A DNA stretch of 64,000 bases from Edaphochlamys debaryana. Taxonomy: Eukaryota; Chlorophyta; Chlorophyceae; Chlamydomonadales. The stretch covers positions 62,001-126,000 of the forward strand of contig JAEHOE010000149.1 in the NCBI GenBank assembly GCA_016858145.1, given 5' to 3'. A program made the position numbers and the translations under genes. The notes under the pieces were generated by a model. The model was not told where the DNA came from and did not search any database. It saw only the letters and a list, made by a program, of their open reading frames with translations. This document shows positions 10,201 to 19,996 of this stretch, one piece after another (positions within the stretch are counted from its first letter, which is position 1; the number at the start of each line of letters is the position of its first letter).

Positions 10201-11705
10201 GTGGGGTGGGGTGGGGTGGGGTGGGGTGGGGTGGGGTGGGGTGGGGTGGGGTGGGGTGGGGTGGGGTGGGGTGGGGTGGGGAGGGGAGGGGAGGGGAGTC
10301 CTGGTGACTGGCGGACTGGGGAGGGCAACGTCAGCCCCTGGCCCCCAGCTCTGACGATACTCTTCAATGGCCTCCCTGCCACCATTCCTCACGCCTACCC
10401 CTGCGTACCTCTCGCTCCCTTCCAGAACTTCATATCTGCACTGCTACCTCCTCTCCCCCGGCCCTTCCACTTTTCCTCCTCCCCGCCCCCGCACTTCATC
10501 CCCCCTCCCCCGTTGACCCTGACTTGCCTCTCCCGCCCTCTTGCCTCTTGCCTCGCCCCCTCCCCCCCCTCTTGCCTCCTCCCCTTCCCCCCCAGTACGC
10601 CTGGGAGCTTACCTGGTACTTCTCAACCGTCGCCCTGGCCCTTCTGAAGCACGTGGTGCCCCGCTCGCTTGCTGACGTGGAGGGGCTGGTGGCGCCGGGG
10701 CGGGTGGAGGCGGGCGTCAAGCCGGGGGAGGGGCGGGTGAGTGGGGGGGTGGCGGGGTTGCGGGTTGTGGGAGAGCGGGGAAAGGGGGGGGGGTGGCGGT
10801 GGAGGGGGCGGGTGCAGGGGCGGGATTGTTTCCGTCACCGCTCCACCTCTTATGCTTGGGCAGACACGATGCAGCATCCCCCTCTACCCCCTCGCTCTGC
10901 CCCCCTCCGCCCCCTCCGCCCCATTGAACCCCAGGTGGCCCAGCTGGGCCTCCGTAAGGCCGCGCTGTACCGCGACCCGGGCGGCACCCTGCACCGCCAC
11001 TCGGCCCTGTGCACGCACCTGGGCTGCTGCGTGGAGTGGAACCCCCTGGACAAGTGGGTTGGGGGGGCCGGGGGCGGAGGGGGTTGCTTCGTGCTACAGA
11101 CGGAGGGGGGACTGCAGGGGTGCAAGGGAGGGGGGCGTCGGGGAGGGGGGCTGGAATCGGAAGGGCGGCTGGATGAACATCTTCATGACATCCCTATAAC
11201 AATGTGTGGTGCCAAGGAGTCGGCCTCCTGCGGCGAATGCCTACTGCGGCTGTCTGACCCCCTCCTGAAGCCCCTCCGTGACCTCCGCCCAAAGCCGCCG
11301 TTCATCGCCTTGCTGAACACCCCTCCTCAACGTAAAGGCAGAGCGCAGGCATTGAGGAGGGTTGTGCAGCAGAGCGACGAACTGCGGCGTTGGGTGACTG
11401 GGTGGAAGGAGCTGGAGGGAGCGGTGGTGCTAGCCCCTGGTGTTTACGGGGCGGGTGCAGGCGGGGGGGGGGGGGAGGGGTACAATCCTCCAGACCCCTG
11501 CCTGCCCCTCCTGGAATCCTCCCCCCGCCTCCTCGCTCAACCCTTTCCCCTCACCCCCTCCTCCCACCCCCCCTCCTCCCACCCCCTCCTCCTGCCCCCC
11601 AGGACCTTCGACTGCCCCTGCCACGGCTCCCAGTACGACGCATGCGGCCGCTGCATCCACGCACCCGCGGTGGCGGACCTGGAGGACCTGGGCAGCCGGC
11701 CCTGA
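4207..11705 (+). CDS. FAD-dependent oxidoreductase (DAO type) fused to a C-terminal Rieske [2Fe-2S] domain
   Basis: Seventeen exons in continuous phase give 653 residues: 4207-4437, 4676-4820, 4960-5046, 5468-5595, 5846-5938, 6159-6216, 6897-7025, 7355-7454, 7613-7712, 7845-7979, 8462-8553, 8720-8807, 8942-9047, 9417-9523, 10596-10736, 10935-11053, 11603-11705. The Arg/Ser/Ala-rich start resembles a mitochondrial or plastid presequence; ATG 4339 is an in-frame alternative. Exon 2 has the FAD Rossmann motif ([15 protein letters not shown]), followed by [20 protein letters not shown]. Exon 9 holds the LATHSPI segment of DAO-family proteins. The C terminus is a Rieske domain: CTHLGC (C606, H608) and CPCHGS (C624, H627) are the cluster ligands, and C611/C626 could form the disulfide of high-potential Rieske proteins. 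The domain order resembles bacterial YhfW-like proteins (family knowledge). The substrate is unknown. A likely poly(A) signal is at 12304. Confidence 0.88.
5332..5358 (+). repeat. Decayed extra copy of the oxidoreductase exon 4 start, inside intron 3
   Basis: After an acceptor-like ctgcag, about 27 bases resemble the first bases of exon 4 at 5468 (roughly 20 of 27 identical, including gtcgagcgc). The spacing is 136 bp. A C/T-rich microsatellite of CCCTCCTCC type (about 5242-5322) precedes it. I read it as a tandem-duplicated splice-junction segment, not a used exon, because only the 5468 copy continues into the conserved FRELERTGG segment. Confidence 0.5.
6358..6749 (+). repeat. (GGGGGT)n hexanucleotide array in oxidoreductase intron 6
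   Basis: About 390 bases of almost pure GGGGGT with a few GGGGT and longer G-run variants. It lies on the sense strand within the intron between exons 6 and 7. Direct repeats of about 30 bp flank it at 6328-6360 and 6804-6835 (shared core gggcgccacaca). It should form G-quadruplexes in the non-template DNA and in the pre-mRNA. The long ORFs here are repeat artefacts. Confidence 0.95.
7037..7181 (+). repeat. Degenerate (GGGGGA)n G-rich array in oxidoreductase intron 7
   Basis: Imperfect GGGGGA/GGGCGG repeats start just inside the intron after exon 7. The G-rich strand is again the sense strand. Confidence 0.85.
8281..8461 (+). repeat. Two 90-91 bp tandem copies of intron 10 end plus exon 11 start
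   Basis: Units begin at 8281, 8372 and 8462. Each has a C-rich tract ending in ccccag, then gtcacccccggcgccggcag and cgcctac/cgccgac. Only the third copy (8462) runs on into the rest of exon 11 ([15 protein letters not shown]). The first two switch after about 35 bases to cgcacacacggcccg and run back into pyrimidine tract. They leave two intact decoy acceptors upstream of the inferred one. Confidence 0.85.
9524..9574 (+). repeat. (GGGGT)n array starting at the donor of oxidoreductase intron 14
   Basis: About ten GGGGT units begin directly at the 5' splice site gtggggt after exon 14. It is the first of two arrays bracketing a 520 bp unique segment in the same intron. Confidence 0.9.
9575..10092. 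other. Unique, less GC-rich segment between two GGGGT arrays (possible insertion)
   Basis: This part of intron 14 has visibly lower GC than the surrounding intron (for example gattataatccc, gttaataatcct) and no reading frame like a known protein. It is bracketed exactly by two GGGGT arrays. I found no terminal inverted repeats and no tRNA-like A/B boxes. It could be a non-autonomous element that landed in a G-rich array, or unrelated intron sequence. Confidence 0.4.
10093..10298 (+). repeat. Second (GGGGT)n array of oxidoreductase intron 14, ending in GGGGA units
   Basis: About 38 pentamer units, nearly perfect, with one GGGT variant near 10145 and four GGGGA units at the 3' end. G-rich on the sense strand. 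Confidence 0.95.
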
Positions 11706-12303
11706 GGGGGTGTCGTACGGTGCCGTACGACAACCTCACGGAGCCCAAGAGGAGGGGGCGGGGGTTAGACCTGGAGAGTGTCACGAGGGGGGGGGGGGTG
11801 AGGGGGCAATGCCGGTACGGGCCAAGACGCTGAGGTGGCGACCAGAGGGAGTGGGGGCGGGGGCGGCTGGCGGCCTGAGGGCCGCGGTGGTAGCTTGCCT
11901 GCAGTGAGCGAGGGCCGGGCGTACAGGCAGTGGGGGTTTGCGAGGGGGTAGGGCAACAACCTGTGGCTTTGGTCTTGCTGGCGCAGGGCGGGAGGTGGGG
12001 AGGGTTCGGGACAGGTGGCGGAGGGAGTATGGGGGGTAGACGAGGATGGTACAGTCAAGAATTGAACATGGTTGAGGGCGTCTCGAGCCTGACCGGTTGC
12101 TGCAGAGAAGGCTGGATGGCAGGATATCCTGTGTGGGACCCAACATGCGGAAGGGGGCAGGAGCTGGTGGAGGGAGTGTTGCGTTGCAGGGATTCTTTGC
12201 ATGTGCACGTGCAGCAGGGCGGTCAGCTGAGTCAACGGTAGGTGGTGTGTGGGGCAGGTCAGAAGGGATCGGAGGACGCAGGGCCGTAGGTACCGCGGGG
12301 GCC

Positions 12304-12308
12304 TGTAA
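12304..12308 (+). terminator. TGTAA poly(A) signal of the oxidoreductase gene
   Basis: The algal poly(A) signal TGTAA appears about 600 bases after the stop at 11705 (in gcctgtaagtattaagcc). Cleavage would be expected 10-20 bases downstream. Confidence 0.5.
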
Positions 12309-13007
12309 GTATTAAGCCTTAACAACCGTGCTGGGCCTGGAGGTTGGGCGGACTTGCGTCGCGCACTTCTTCTCCTATGGGAAGTAGCGGGCGTGGCCGG
12401 AGGCATGCGGCTCCTTGTGGTCCTCTACAGGGGGGTAGAAGACATCAACGAAGCGACGCGCTTGGTTGTGGCGTAGGGCGTGTACCGCAGACTACGCAGA
12501 CCTGTGGGGGTGGCGGGCATAGCCCCCGCGTAGCACACAAGCAACGGGGCTTTCTAGCACTACACGGAGCGGTACGCGCAGACGATGTAGTCGGGGATGC
12601 AGCTGAGAGCGGCTAGCATGCATGGGCATGCTATGGGAAGCGCGCGACGGCCCTTCTTGGAAGCCTACTTTCCTGAGCCGCTCATGGTGTCGAGGTCCCC
12701 GGCGGAGTGCGTGCAAATGGCCGCGGTCCCGATGCCAGAAGAGCAATTCCTGTGGGGGTGCACCGTGCCCCTGCCTTGCCCCTTCATCGCCGCTAGCCCC
12801 GCACGCACAGCACGAGGCCCTAGAAGGCCTACTGCTGCGCCATACGCCCCACATTCTGCACACAGAGAGTCGCATTGCGCTTTCGCAGACGATAGAGCAC
12901 GACCGAGCGCGTTGCCGCAACTCATGGCTAGCCCTCGCGTTGCGGACATGGTTTCCGCGCCTCTAGCGCCAAGCAGCTAGGCCAAACTTCCTAGGGATAA
13001 TTGACAG
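12309..13007. other. Intergenic region upstream of the XPC-like gene
   Basis: No supported gene or repeat. The short ORFs on both strands have no recognisable domains or splice structure. The XPC promoter should lie here; no TATA box is evident. Confidence 0.5.
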
Positions 13008-15500
13008 ATGGCATACGGCTCGGCGGAGGACTACTCCGCGGAAATTTGGGAGGATGCTGCTGAGGACGATTTCGACGTCGTCTGCCTGGACGACGACGAA
13101 CAGCAGCAGGCGTCGAAGCATGGCATAGCATTCACGATCGAGGAAGCAGGTCCGCGGGTTTGCTCTCGCGGACCGAGCACCCTTCCTGAGGCGCATGCGC
13201 GCGCTCGGTCGCCGCGAACTCGCCCTGCGGTCACCTCACGCTCAACTTTCCCTTGGCGCATCTTCTTATCCACATTCGGGCTGTGCGGCCGATCTGGCTC
13301 GCGACTCTGCCCACGAGCGCTCGCGAGGACCCAGCCACACGCCGCTCCCCGTTCTCCTCCGCGTTCCCACCACCGCCTTCCCACCACCCGCCACCGCCCT
13401 TGCTATGTTGATAACGCAGGCCCCACCCGACCCGCCCGCCGCACCATCACCAAACGCGAGCGCGAGACCGCGGCGGCGCTGCACCGCTGCCACGCGCTGT
13501 GCCTCGCGGCGAGGGCCCTGGTCCTGGACGCCGCGGCGGAGCGACCCGAGGTGCAGGTGGGGTTAGGGCCTTTTCCTTACCCTCTTCCCCTTTCCCCCCT
13601 TCCCCTTTTCCCTCCAGGTGCAGGTGGGCATGCCCCTCCCCCTTCCCTCTTTCCCTTCACTACCTTCACTACCTTCACCTCCTTTCCCAAACGTCGCACT
13701 CCATCGACCTATCCCACCTTTCCCCCCTCCCCCTTTTCCTCCAGGCCACCGTTCTCTCCCTGGTCCCCCCCGATGCCGCCCTCCGCAACGTGGGCCACCC
13801 GGAGCCGCAGCTCTCGATCCACGGCATGCGGCCGCTGCTGACGTGGATGCGGGGCGCCTTTGCCGTACTGCCGCCGGATCTGGCGGCGGGGGTGGCGGCG
13901 GGCGGGCCGGGGGCGGGGCAGGGGGGCGCGCGGCGGGGGCGGGGCTGGAGCCCGGCGGATGACGTGGAGCGACAGGTGAGGGTTGTGGGGGTAGGGGTGG
14001 GGTTGGGGTGGAGGGTGTGCGCCTGGGAAGCTTAGCTTGCGATGGTACATACAATGGTACATACGATGGTACATACCACCTAGAGGCCCAGAGGGCTCCA
14101 CACCACAGGAAAGTGTCTAGGGGGTGTTGGGTCTAGGGGGTGTTGGGTCTAGGGGGTGTTGGGTCTAGGGGGTGTTGGGTCTAGGGGGTGTTGGGTCTAG
14201 GGGGTGTTGGGTCTAGGGGTGTTGGGTCTAGGGGGTGTTGGGTCTAGGGGGTGTTGGGTCTAGGGGGTGTTGGGTCTAGGGGGTGTTGGGTCTAGGGGGT
14301 GTTGGGTCTAGGGGGTGTTGGGTCTAGGGGGTGTTGGGTCTAGGGGGTGTTGGGTCTAGGGGGTGTTGGGTCTAGGGGGTGTTGGGTCTAGGGGGTGTTG
14401 GGTCTAGGGGGTGTGGGGGAGGGGTGGAGAGTGGGAGTCGGTTGGAGGGGTGGGGGTGGGCTAGAGGAGTGGGGCTGGGGCTGGGTTGCGGTGTGTGGGT
14501 TGCGGACGGGTCGGGGCGTGAGGGGCGGTGAGGCAGTGGGCATCCTCTCCTCTTCCCCGCCCTCTAACACCCCCCCCCCACTCCCCTGCCCCCTAACCCG
14601 CAGCTGCTGGCAGCTGCCTCCGCGGGGGCCGGCACGGTCGAAACCCTGGTCGCTCTCTTCGTGGCGGCGGTTCGGGCGGCGGGGGGCAGCGCCCGGGTCG
14701 CCCGGCTGCTAGACGCCCTGCCCCTAGCGCCCTGGAGGGCGCGACCCGTGGTTCTGCGGACCACGGCCGCCCCCCCTGGATCTGGATCTGGGGGGGGAGG
14801 GGGAGGGGGTGGAGGAGGGGGAGTTGGAGGAGGGGGGAGGAAGGGGAGGGGGCCGGTGGTGGATCTGGAGGCTGGGGACGTGCTGCCAGGGGCGGGGGGA
14901 GGGGGAGGAGGTGGGGGTGGGGGGAGGGGGAGAGGGGGGCGGGGGCGGGGCGGGGGCGGGCGGACGCTGGACGAGGCGTTGGGGGAGCGGGGGGCGGGCA
15001 GGGCCGGCGCCGGCGACGCAAAGCCCACGGCCAAGCGGAGAAAGGGCGCGGCCGGGGCCGCGGCGGCGGCGGCGACGGGGGCGACGGCAGCAGCTGCCAA
15101 CGGCGACGGAGCTGCCGCCGCCGTCGGAGCTGCTGGCGGCGGCGGCATGTCTTCCAAGTGAGGGGCCTAGACTAGGGTGTACGGTCTCAGTAGTGCGTTA
15201 TACCGGCGAATGCAACTAGTCACGTGATCAGGTGGTCCCACGTGCGCCCGTTGCCAGTGAGTACCCCCTGCCCGTACACACGACACACGGTGCCTCCACC
15301 CCTGTCCCCGCCGACTCCTCCCCCTCAGGCCCTCCAACAAAGGGGAGGACGAGTTCGAACGTCAGCTGCAGATGGCCCTCCTCGCCACCGCCGCCGCCGC
15401 CGCCGCCGACAACAAACACGGCCCCGATCCCAACGCAGCCGCCGCCGCCGCCACCGCCGCCGGGGACGGCCCCAAAGCCGCCAAGCGGCCCCGCGCCTCG

Positions 15501-15569
<69 letters not shown>

Positions 15570-16625
15570 AAGGGCGGCGGCAAGGGCGGCGGCAAGGGCG
15601 GCGCAGCGGAGGGCGCGGCGGCGGCGGCGGCGGTGCCCGGCGCTGCGCTGTCTGTCAGGGCGGAGCTCGTGGTGTCGTGTTGGGCCGAGGTGTACTGCGG
15701 CGATGCGGCGCGGGGGCGGTGGGTGGCGGTGGACGTGGCAAACGGCTATGTGGACAGGTGGGGGGGCCGGGGGCGGGGAGTTCATGGGGGAAGCGTGCGT
15801 GTTTCGGGTTTGTTGTGGCGGTAGGTTGACAGCTGAGAGAGGGGTATGGGCGGGGCTGAGAGAAGGGGAATCGTGGCGGCCGGGGTTAGCGTGCGATTGG
15901 TGCAGAGTCAAGCCGCCCGACCACACACTCTACTCCTTGAACCCCTGTGACTTCTGCTACCCGCCTCCTTCCCCCCACTCCTCTCTTCACCACCCCCCCA
16001 GGCCCGAGCTCATCGACACCGCCACCCACCGCCCCTCCCCCCTCGCCTACGTCCTCTCGGCGGAGCGCGGCCGCCTCACCGACGTTACCCCCCGCTACGC
16101 CGCCTCCATGCTGGCGGCGGGGCGGGTGCGGGACGGGGCCTGGTGGGGCCGCACCGCCGCCGCCATCACGGTCGGGGCGGGAGGAGGTGGTGGGGAAGGG
16201 GCAGGAGGTGGGGAAGGGGGTGGAGCGGGAGGGAGTGGGGCTGGGGGGAGTGATGGAGCAGGGGAGGCGAAGGCGGCGGCGGGCAAGGGGGCGGCCAAGG
16301 AAGACGCGATCGTGCTGTCAGACTCGGACGACGCAGCGGAGGCGGAGGCGCCGCCAGCGGTCGGGAAAGGCGGCGGCGCGGCGGCGGGCCCAGCCGGGCC
16401 CAGTCCGGGCCCAGGCCAGGCCCAGGGCGGCGGCGGAGCCGCCGCGGCGCCTGCTACCGCTGCCGCCGCCGCTGCACCACCCCCCACCGCCACCAAGCGC
16501 GCCGCCGCTGCCCGTGGGCCCAAACTCGTCGACGCACGGCTCTCCCACCAGCGGGGCGACCCCGCCCGTAGCGCCCCACCCGACCCCCCCTCCGCCACTC
16601 CTGCCGCCACCGCCGCCGCCGCTGC

Positions 16626-16658
<33 letters not shown>

Positions 16659-19360
16659 TGGTGGCGGCGACTTGCGCTCCGCGCGTGAGGCGGCGGAGCT
16701 GGCGCGCCGCGGCGCCGCTCAGCTGGCGGGTCTGCCCACGTCCCTCGAGGGCTTCAAGGCCCACCCCCTTTACATACTGAAACGCCACATCAACAAATAC
16801 GAGGTGAGGGATGATGGGGGTTTTCTGGGGGCGAGAGCCCTGGTATGGGGTGAGGTGGGAGGGTGTTCTGAGGAGGGGCAGGCCTGGGGCCCAGGCCCTA
16901 GTGGGTTGGGAGCGGAGGCGACACTAGAGTCACCGTGCCCAAAACACATGCCCGTGTCTGACACCCCCCTCCGTCCCCCGCCCTGCTGGACTCCGGCAGC
17001 CTCGGCCGGGCGGACACCTCCTTGCCCTGCAGCACCGCACCCACGTGTGCGTGCCGCATACACACACGCCCCACCTGACACCCCCCTCCGTCCCCCCCCA
17101 CAGGCCCTGCGCCCAGGCACCGCCCCCCTGGGGCTGCACCGGGGCGAGCCCTACTTCCCCCGCGCCGCGCTGTCGGCGCTTCACACCGTGGAGCGGTGGC
17201 GCCGGGAGGGGCGGCAGGTGGGGGCCAGAAGGGGTTGGGGAGGCGGTGGGAGAGGGGGGCGCGAGTGCAGGGATGAGGAGGAGGGGTCAAGGAGGCTGCG
17301 GTAGAGGGGGCTGCGGTAGAGGTGGCGCCGCGAGGGAGGGGACCAAGGAGGGGTGCCGAAGGTTGCGCGGAAGGAGCAGCCAGGCACGCAGATCTGGGGT
17401 CCCTGGCGTGTGAATGCCAAGCGGCTAAACAGGTCGACCTCCCTCGCCTTTCCCCTCCCCTCCCCTCCCCCTCCCCTCCCCGACCCTACACCCCCCCTCA
17501 GGTCCGGGTCTCGGAGCTGCCCTCCCCCGCAAAGGTCGTCCCCACAGCTCTTGCCCCCCCCCTTCACAGTTTGCTAACCCTTCCTTGCCTCTCCAGCAAC
17601 CTCGAACCTCTCCTCTACCCTTTCCCCCCCCCCATCAGGTCCGGGATGCTGAGCTGCCCTCCCCCGCAAAGGTCGTACCCAAGCGGGCGGCCCCGGGCAC
17701 GGGAGCGGGCCGGGGCCGGGGCCGCGGGGGCGGCGGCGGCGGCAGGGGCGGCCGGGGCCGGGGCCGGGGCGGCAAGGCGGCAGAGGTGGAGAACGAGGAG
17801 GAGGAGTCTATGCTCTTCGAGGTGGGTGATGGGAAGGTGACGGTGGCAGGGTGCGTGGTCGTGCTTTGGTGTTTCTGGGCAGAGGAAGATGCCTATGCCT
17901 ATGCTGTTCGAGGAGGGTTCGGGGCATCGGGGAGGCTAGCGGACGTAGAGGTGGGTAGCAAGGCCTCGGCACCCTTGCACCCTTCGGTGCGCGAGGTCTT
18001 GCCTTGGTGTCTTCGCGAGGCCGAGTCTGGGGGGTTTAGGCGGGGGGCAGGGGTGAGCCTAGCAGGCCGTTGCATGCCGGGGTCCCGCCAGGCAACTCAG
18101 GGGGATGAAGACCCTTACCCCTACCCCTGCTCCTCACCTCCTCACCTCCTCACCTTCTCCCGCACCCGCACCCTCACCCCTCCCCACCCACCCCTCCCCA
18201 ACCCAGCTGACGCCCGCCGTTGACGCCGGCCCAACCGTCAACCTGTACGGCCACTGGCAGACGGACCCCTGGGTTCCGCCCGCCGCCGAAAACGGTGTCG
18301 TACCAAAGAACGAACGTGGCAACGTGGAGGTACCGCCCTTGGCCCCCAGCCTCCCAACCGGCACCGTACATCTCACACTCGGGCCCGGCGCCGGGCAGTT
18401 GGCACGTGAGCTTGGATTCGATTACGCGCCCGCGCTGGTTGGATTCGAATTCACGGGCGGCAGATCGGTTCCGAAGATCGACGGGGTCGTGGTGTGTACG
18501 GAGATCGCGGACGTGCTGGCGGCGGCGTACGGGCAGCGGCAGGCGGCGCGCGAGGCGGCGGCGGCGAAGCGGCGGATGCGAATGGCGGCGGCGGCGTGGC
18601 GGCGGCTGCTCGATGCCATGCGAGTGAGAGCGGCGCTAGAGCGAGAATACAACGCGGGGGCCGGGGCGGCAGCGGCGGGGCCGGCGGCGGCGGCAGGGGC
18701 CGGCGGGGCAGCGGCGGCGGCGGGAGCAGGGGCAGGGGGGCAGGGCGAGGGGGAGGCATGGCGGGAGGAGCCCAAGACGGGCGGCGCCGCCGCCGCAGCG
18801 GCGCTGGCGGCGGCGGCGGCGGAGGTGCGCGCGGCGGCGGCCGCTGGGGCTGGCGGCGGCGGCGCTGGCGGCGGCAGGCCCCGCAGCGCAGTGGAGGCGG
18901 CGAGGCGGGCGGCGGCGGCCGCGGCTAAAGGTGAGAGGGGGTGAGGGGGGACGGGAGGGACTGTGTAGGTGTAACAAGAGGTATTGTGCAAGAGGTATTG
19001 TGCAAGAGGTATTGTGACTGCCTAGGCATCAACCAGTGCACAATACCTCTTGTTACAGTAGGACTTCGCTCTCGCAGGATGTGGCCGGGGTTTGGGGCTG
19101 AGAAGCATACTGGTATGGGTACTTGGGTAGAGAACGCCCTCGCAAGTCCGGTCAGCGGCACACCTCGGTCCTGACCCCTCCCTTCCCCCACTCCTCCCCT
19201 CCTCGGCCGCTGCACCGCAGGCGGCGCGGGCGGGCCGTCTGCCCGGCGCGGAGCCGCCGCCGCCGCGGGGCCGGGGCCGGGGCCGGCGCAGGAGGCGGCG
19301 GCTGCAGAGCCCGGGCCGCGGCGAGACACGCGGGCGGACGTGGAGGAGGAGGAGTTCTAG
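13008..19360 (+). CDS. XPC/Rad4 nucleotide-excision-repair damage-recognition protein
   Basis: Ten exons, 1151 residues: 13008-13149, 13420-13556, 13745-13975, 14604-15157, 15329-15757, 16002-16803, 17104-17217, 17639-17821, 18207-18930, 19221-19360. The acidic N terminus leads to a helical KRERETAAALHRCHALCL segment typical of Rad4. EDEFERQLQMAL (exon 5) and WAEVYCGDAARGRWVAVD through WWGRTAAAI form the transglutaminase-like domain. BHD1 spans exons 6-7 (FKAHPLYILKRHINKYEALR). BHD2 lies in exon 8 to early exon 9 (ELPSPAKVVPK). BHD3 is in exon 9 with the hallmark VPKNERGNVEV (about residues 896-906) and ALVGFEF..GRSVPKIDGVVV. Family role: nuclear, binds distorted DNA with Rad23/HR23 and centrin and starts repair. 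Poly-Gly, poly-Ala and Ser-Gly runs inflate the linkers. The tail ends EEEEF. Confidence 0.92.
14115..14414 (+). repeat. 16-bp minisatellite in XPC intron 3
   Basis: About 18 head-to-tail copies of GTCTAGGGGGTGTTGG; one unit lacks a G. It lies in the intron between exons 3 and 4, G-rich on the sense strand. There are no spacers, so it is not a CRISPR array. Confidence 0.97.
15501..15600 (+). repeat. (GGC)n coding repeat, poly-Gly plus Gly-Gly-Lys units in XPC exon 5
   Basis: An in-frame trinucleotide run encodes about 23 consecutive Gly, followed by three Lys-Gly-Gly units. It sits in the linker before the second part of the transglutaminase-like domain. It is an expansion-prone low-complexity insertion, probably surface-exposed. 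Confidence 0.9.
17502..17638 (+). repeat. Upstream tandem copy of XPC intron 7 end / exon 8 start
   Basis: The segment after an acceptor-like ccctcag at 17501 starts gtccggg and then reads VRVSELPSPAKVVP, nearly the start of true exon 8 at 17639 (VRDAELPSPAKVVPK). It diverges into pyrimidine-rich intron sequence after about 44 bases. The spacing is 137 bp. Only the downstream copy continues into the conserved basic Gly/Arg-rich exon. Confidence 0.85.
18970..19057 (+). repeat. Perfect 21-bp inverted repeat (hairpin) in XPC intron 9
   Basis: The arms 18970-18990 and 19037-19057 are perfectly complementary over 21 bases, separated by 46 bases. A 15-base part of the left arm (caagaggtattgtg) is tandemly repeated three times up to about 19015, so the right arm can pair in three registers. 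It could be the relic of a MITE or a small-RNA precursor. Confidence 0.85.
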
Positions 19361-19648
19361 CTAGGCCTGCCGCTGCTAAGGGAATCCGAGGGGCCTTCCA
19401 GGTTGGCTTGCTGCTGCTGCAGCTGCTGCCGAGGAAGCGAGGGGGCGACGCTTCGGCCGCTGCTCAGGGGAGTCTGAGGCGCCGGTTGGTGGGTGCGGGG
19501 GAGCGGGGTGGGGTGGGAGGAGCGGGGTGGGGCGAGCTGCAGAGACGCAGCTTGCAATGCCAAGTATGGGCGCAGGGTGGGGGGGTCAGGGTCGGCGGTG
19601 CGGTGCGGGGCCGCAGGCCGCAGCGCGCGGGGTGACTCCTCTGCTGGC

Positions 19649-19653
19649 TGTAA
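19649..19653 (+). terminator. TGTAA poly(A) signal of the XPC-like gene
   Basis: TGTAA lies about 290 bases after the stop at 19360 and before the TATA box of the next gene. It fits a short 3' UTR. Confidence 0.55.
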
Positions 19654-19849
19654 CTTTGTCGTCGAGAGACGCTGCACGTGCGTCATTCCCGCTCCGCTAG
19701 CCCTCGCGTTCTCAACAGAGCTCTGGAAACAGCCAGCGCGCAGGCGGAAGCTGCGCGAGGCGGGACCTGCCGAGGATCTGCCGCGTCAAAGGGCGCACCT
19801 CGCGCATTGGCCGCAAGCGCCAACACCTCGTCCGGGCCGCGATGCAAGC

Positions 19850-19858
19850 ATATATACA
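19850..19858 (+). promoter_or_regulatory. TATA box of the LEA-like gene
   Basis: The sequence atatatac lies in a locally AT-rich spot within GC-rich DNA, about 145 bases before the ATG at 19997. It is the clearest TATA-like element in the window. Confidence 0.55.
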
Positions 19859-19996
19859 TAGCACCCGCCGGTTGCCGCAAGCCACACTACACACGCACGC
19901 TATACTCAATACGCTCGCGCACATCGATCGCTCCACTTCCGCCAACCAGCACCGTTTCTCCAACTCTGCTCGCTCGGTCGCTCACTCGCAGCAGCC

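Noticed and set aside
10060..10392. Pro-Thr-His-Pro and Gly-Trp-Gly-Val repeat ORFs
   Set aside because: Same artefact from the GGGGT array in intron 14.
14115..14414. Possible CRISPR-like array
   Set aside because: Units are contiguous 16-mers without unique spacers, in an intron of a eukaryotic gene.
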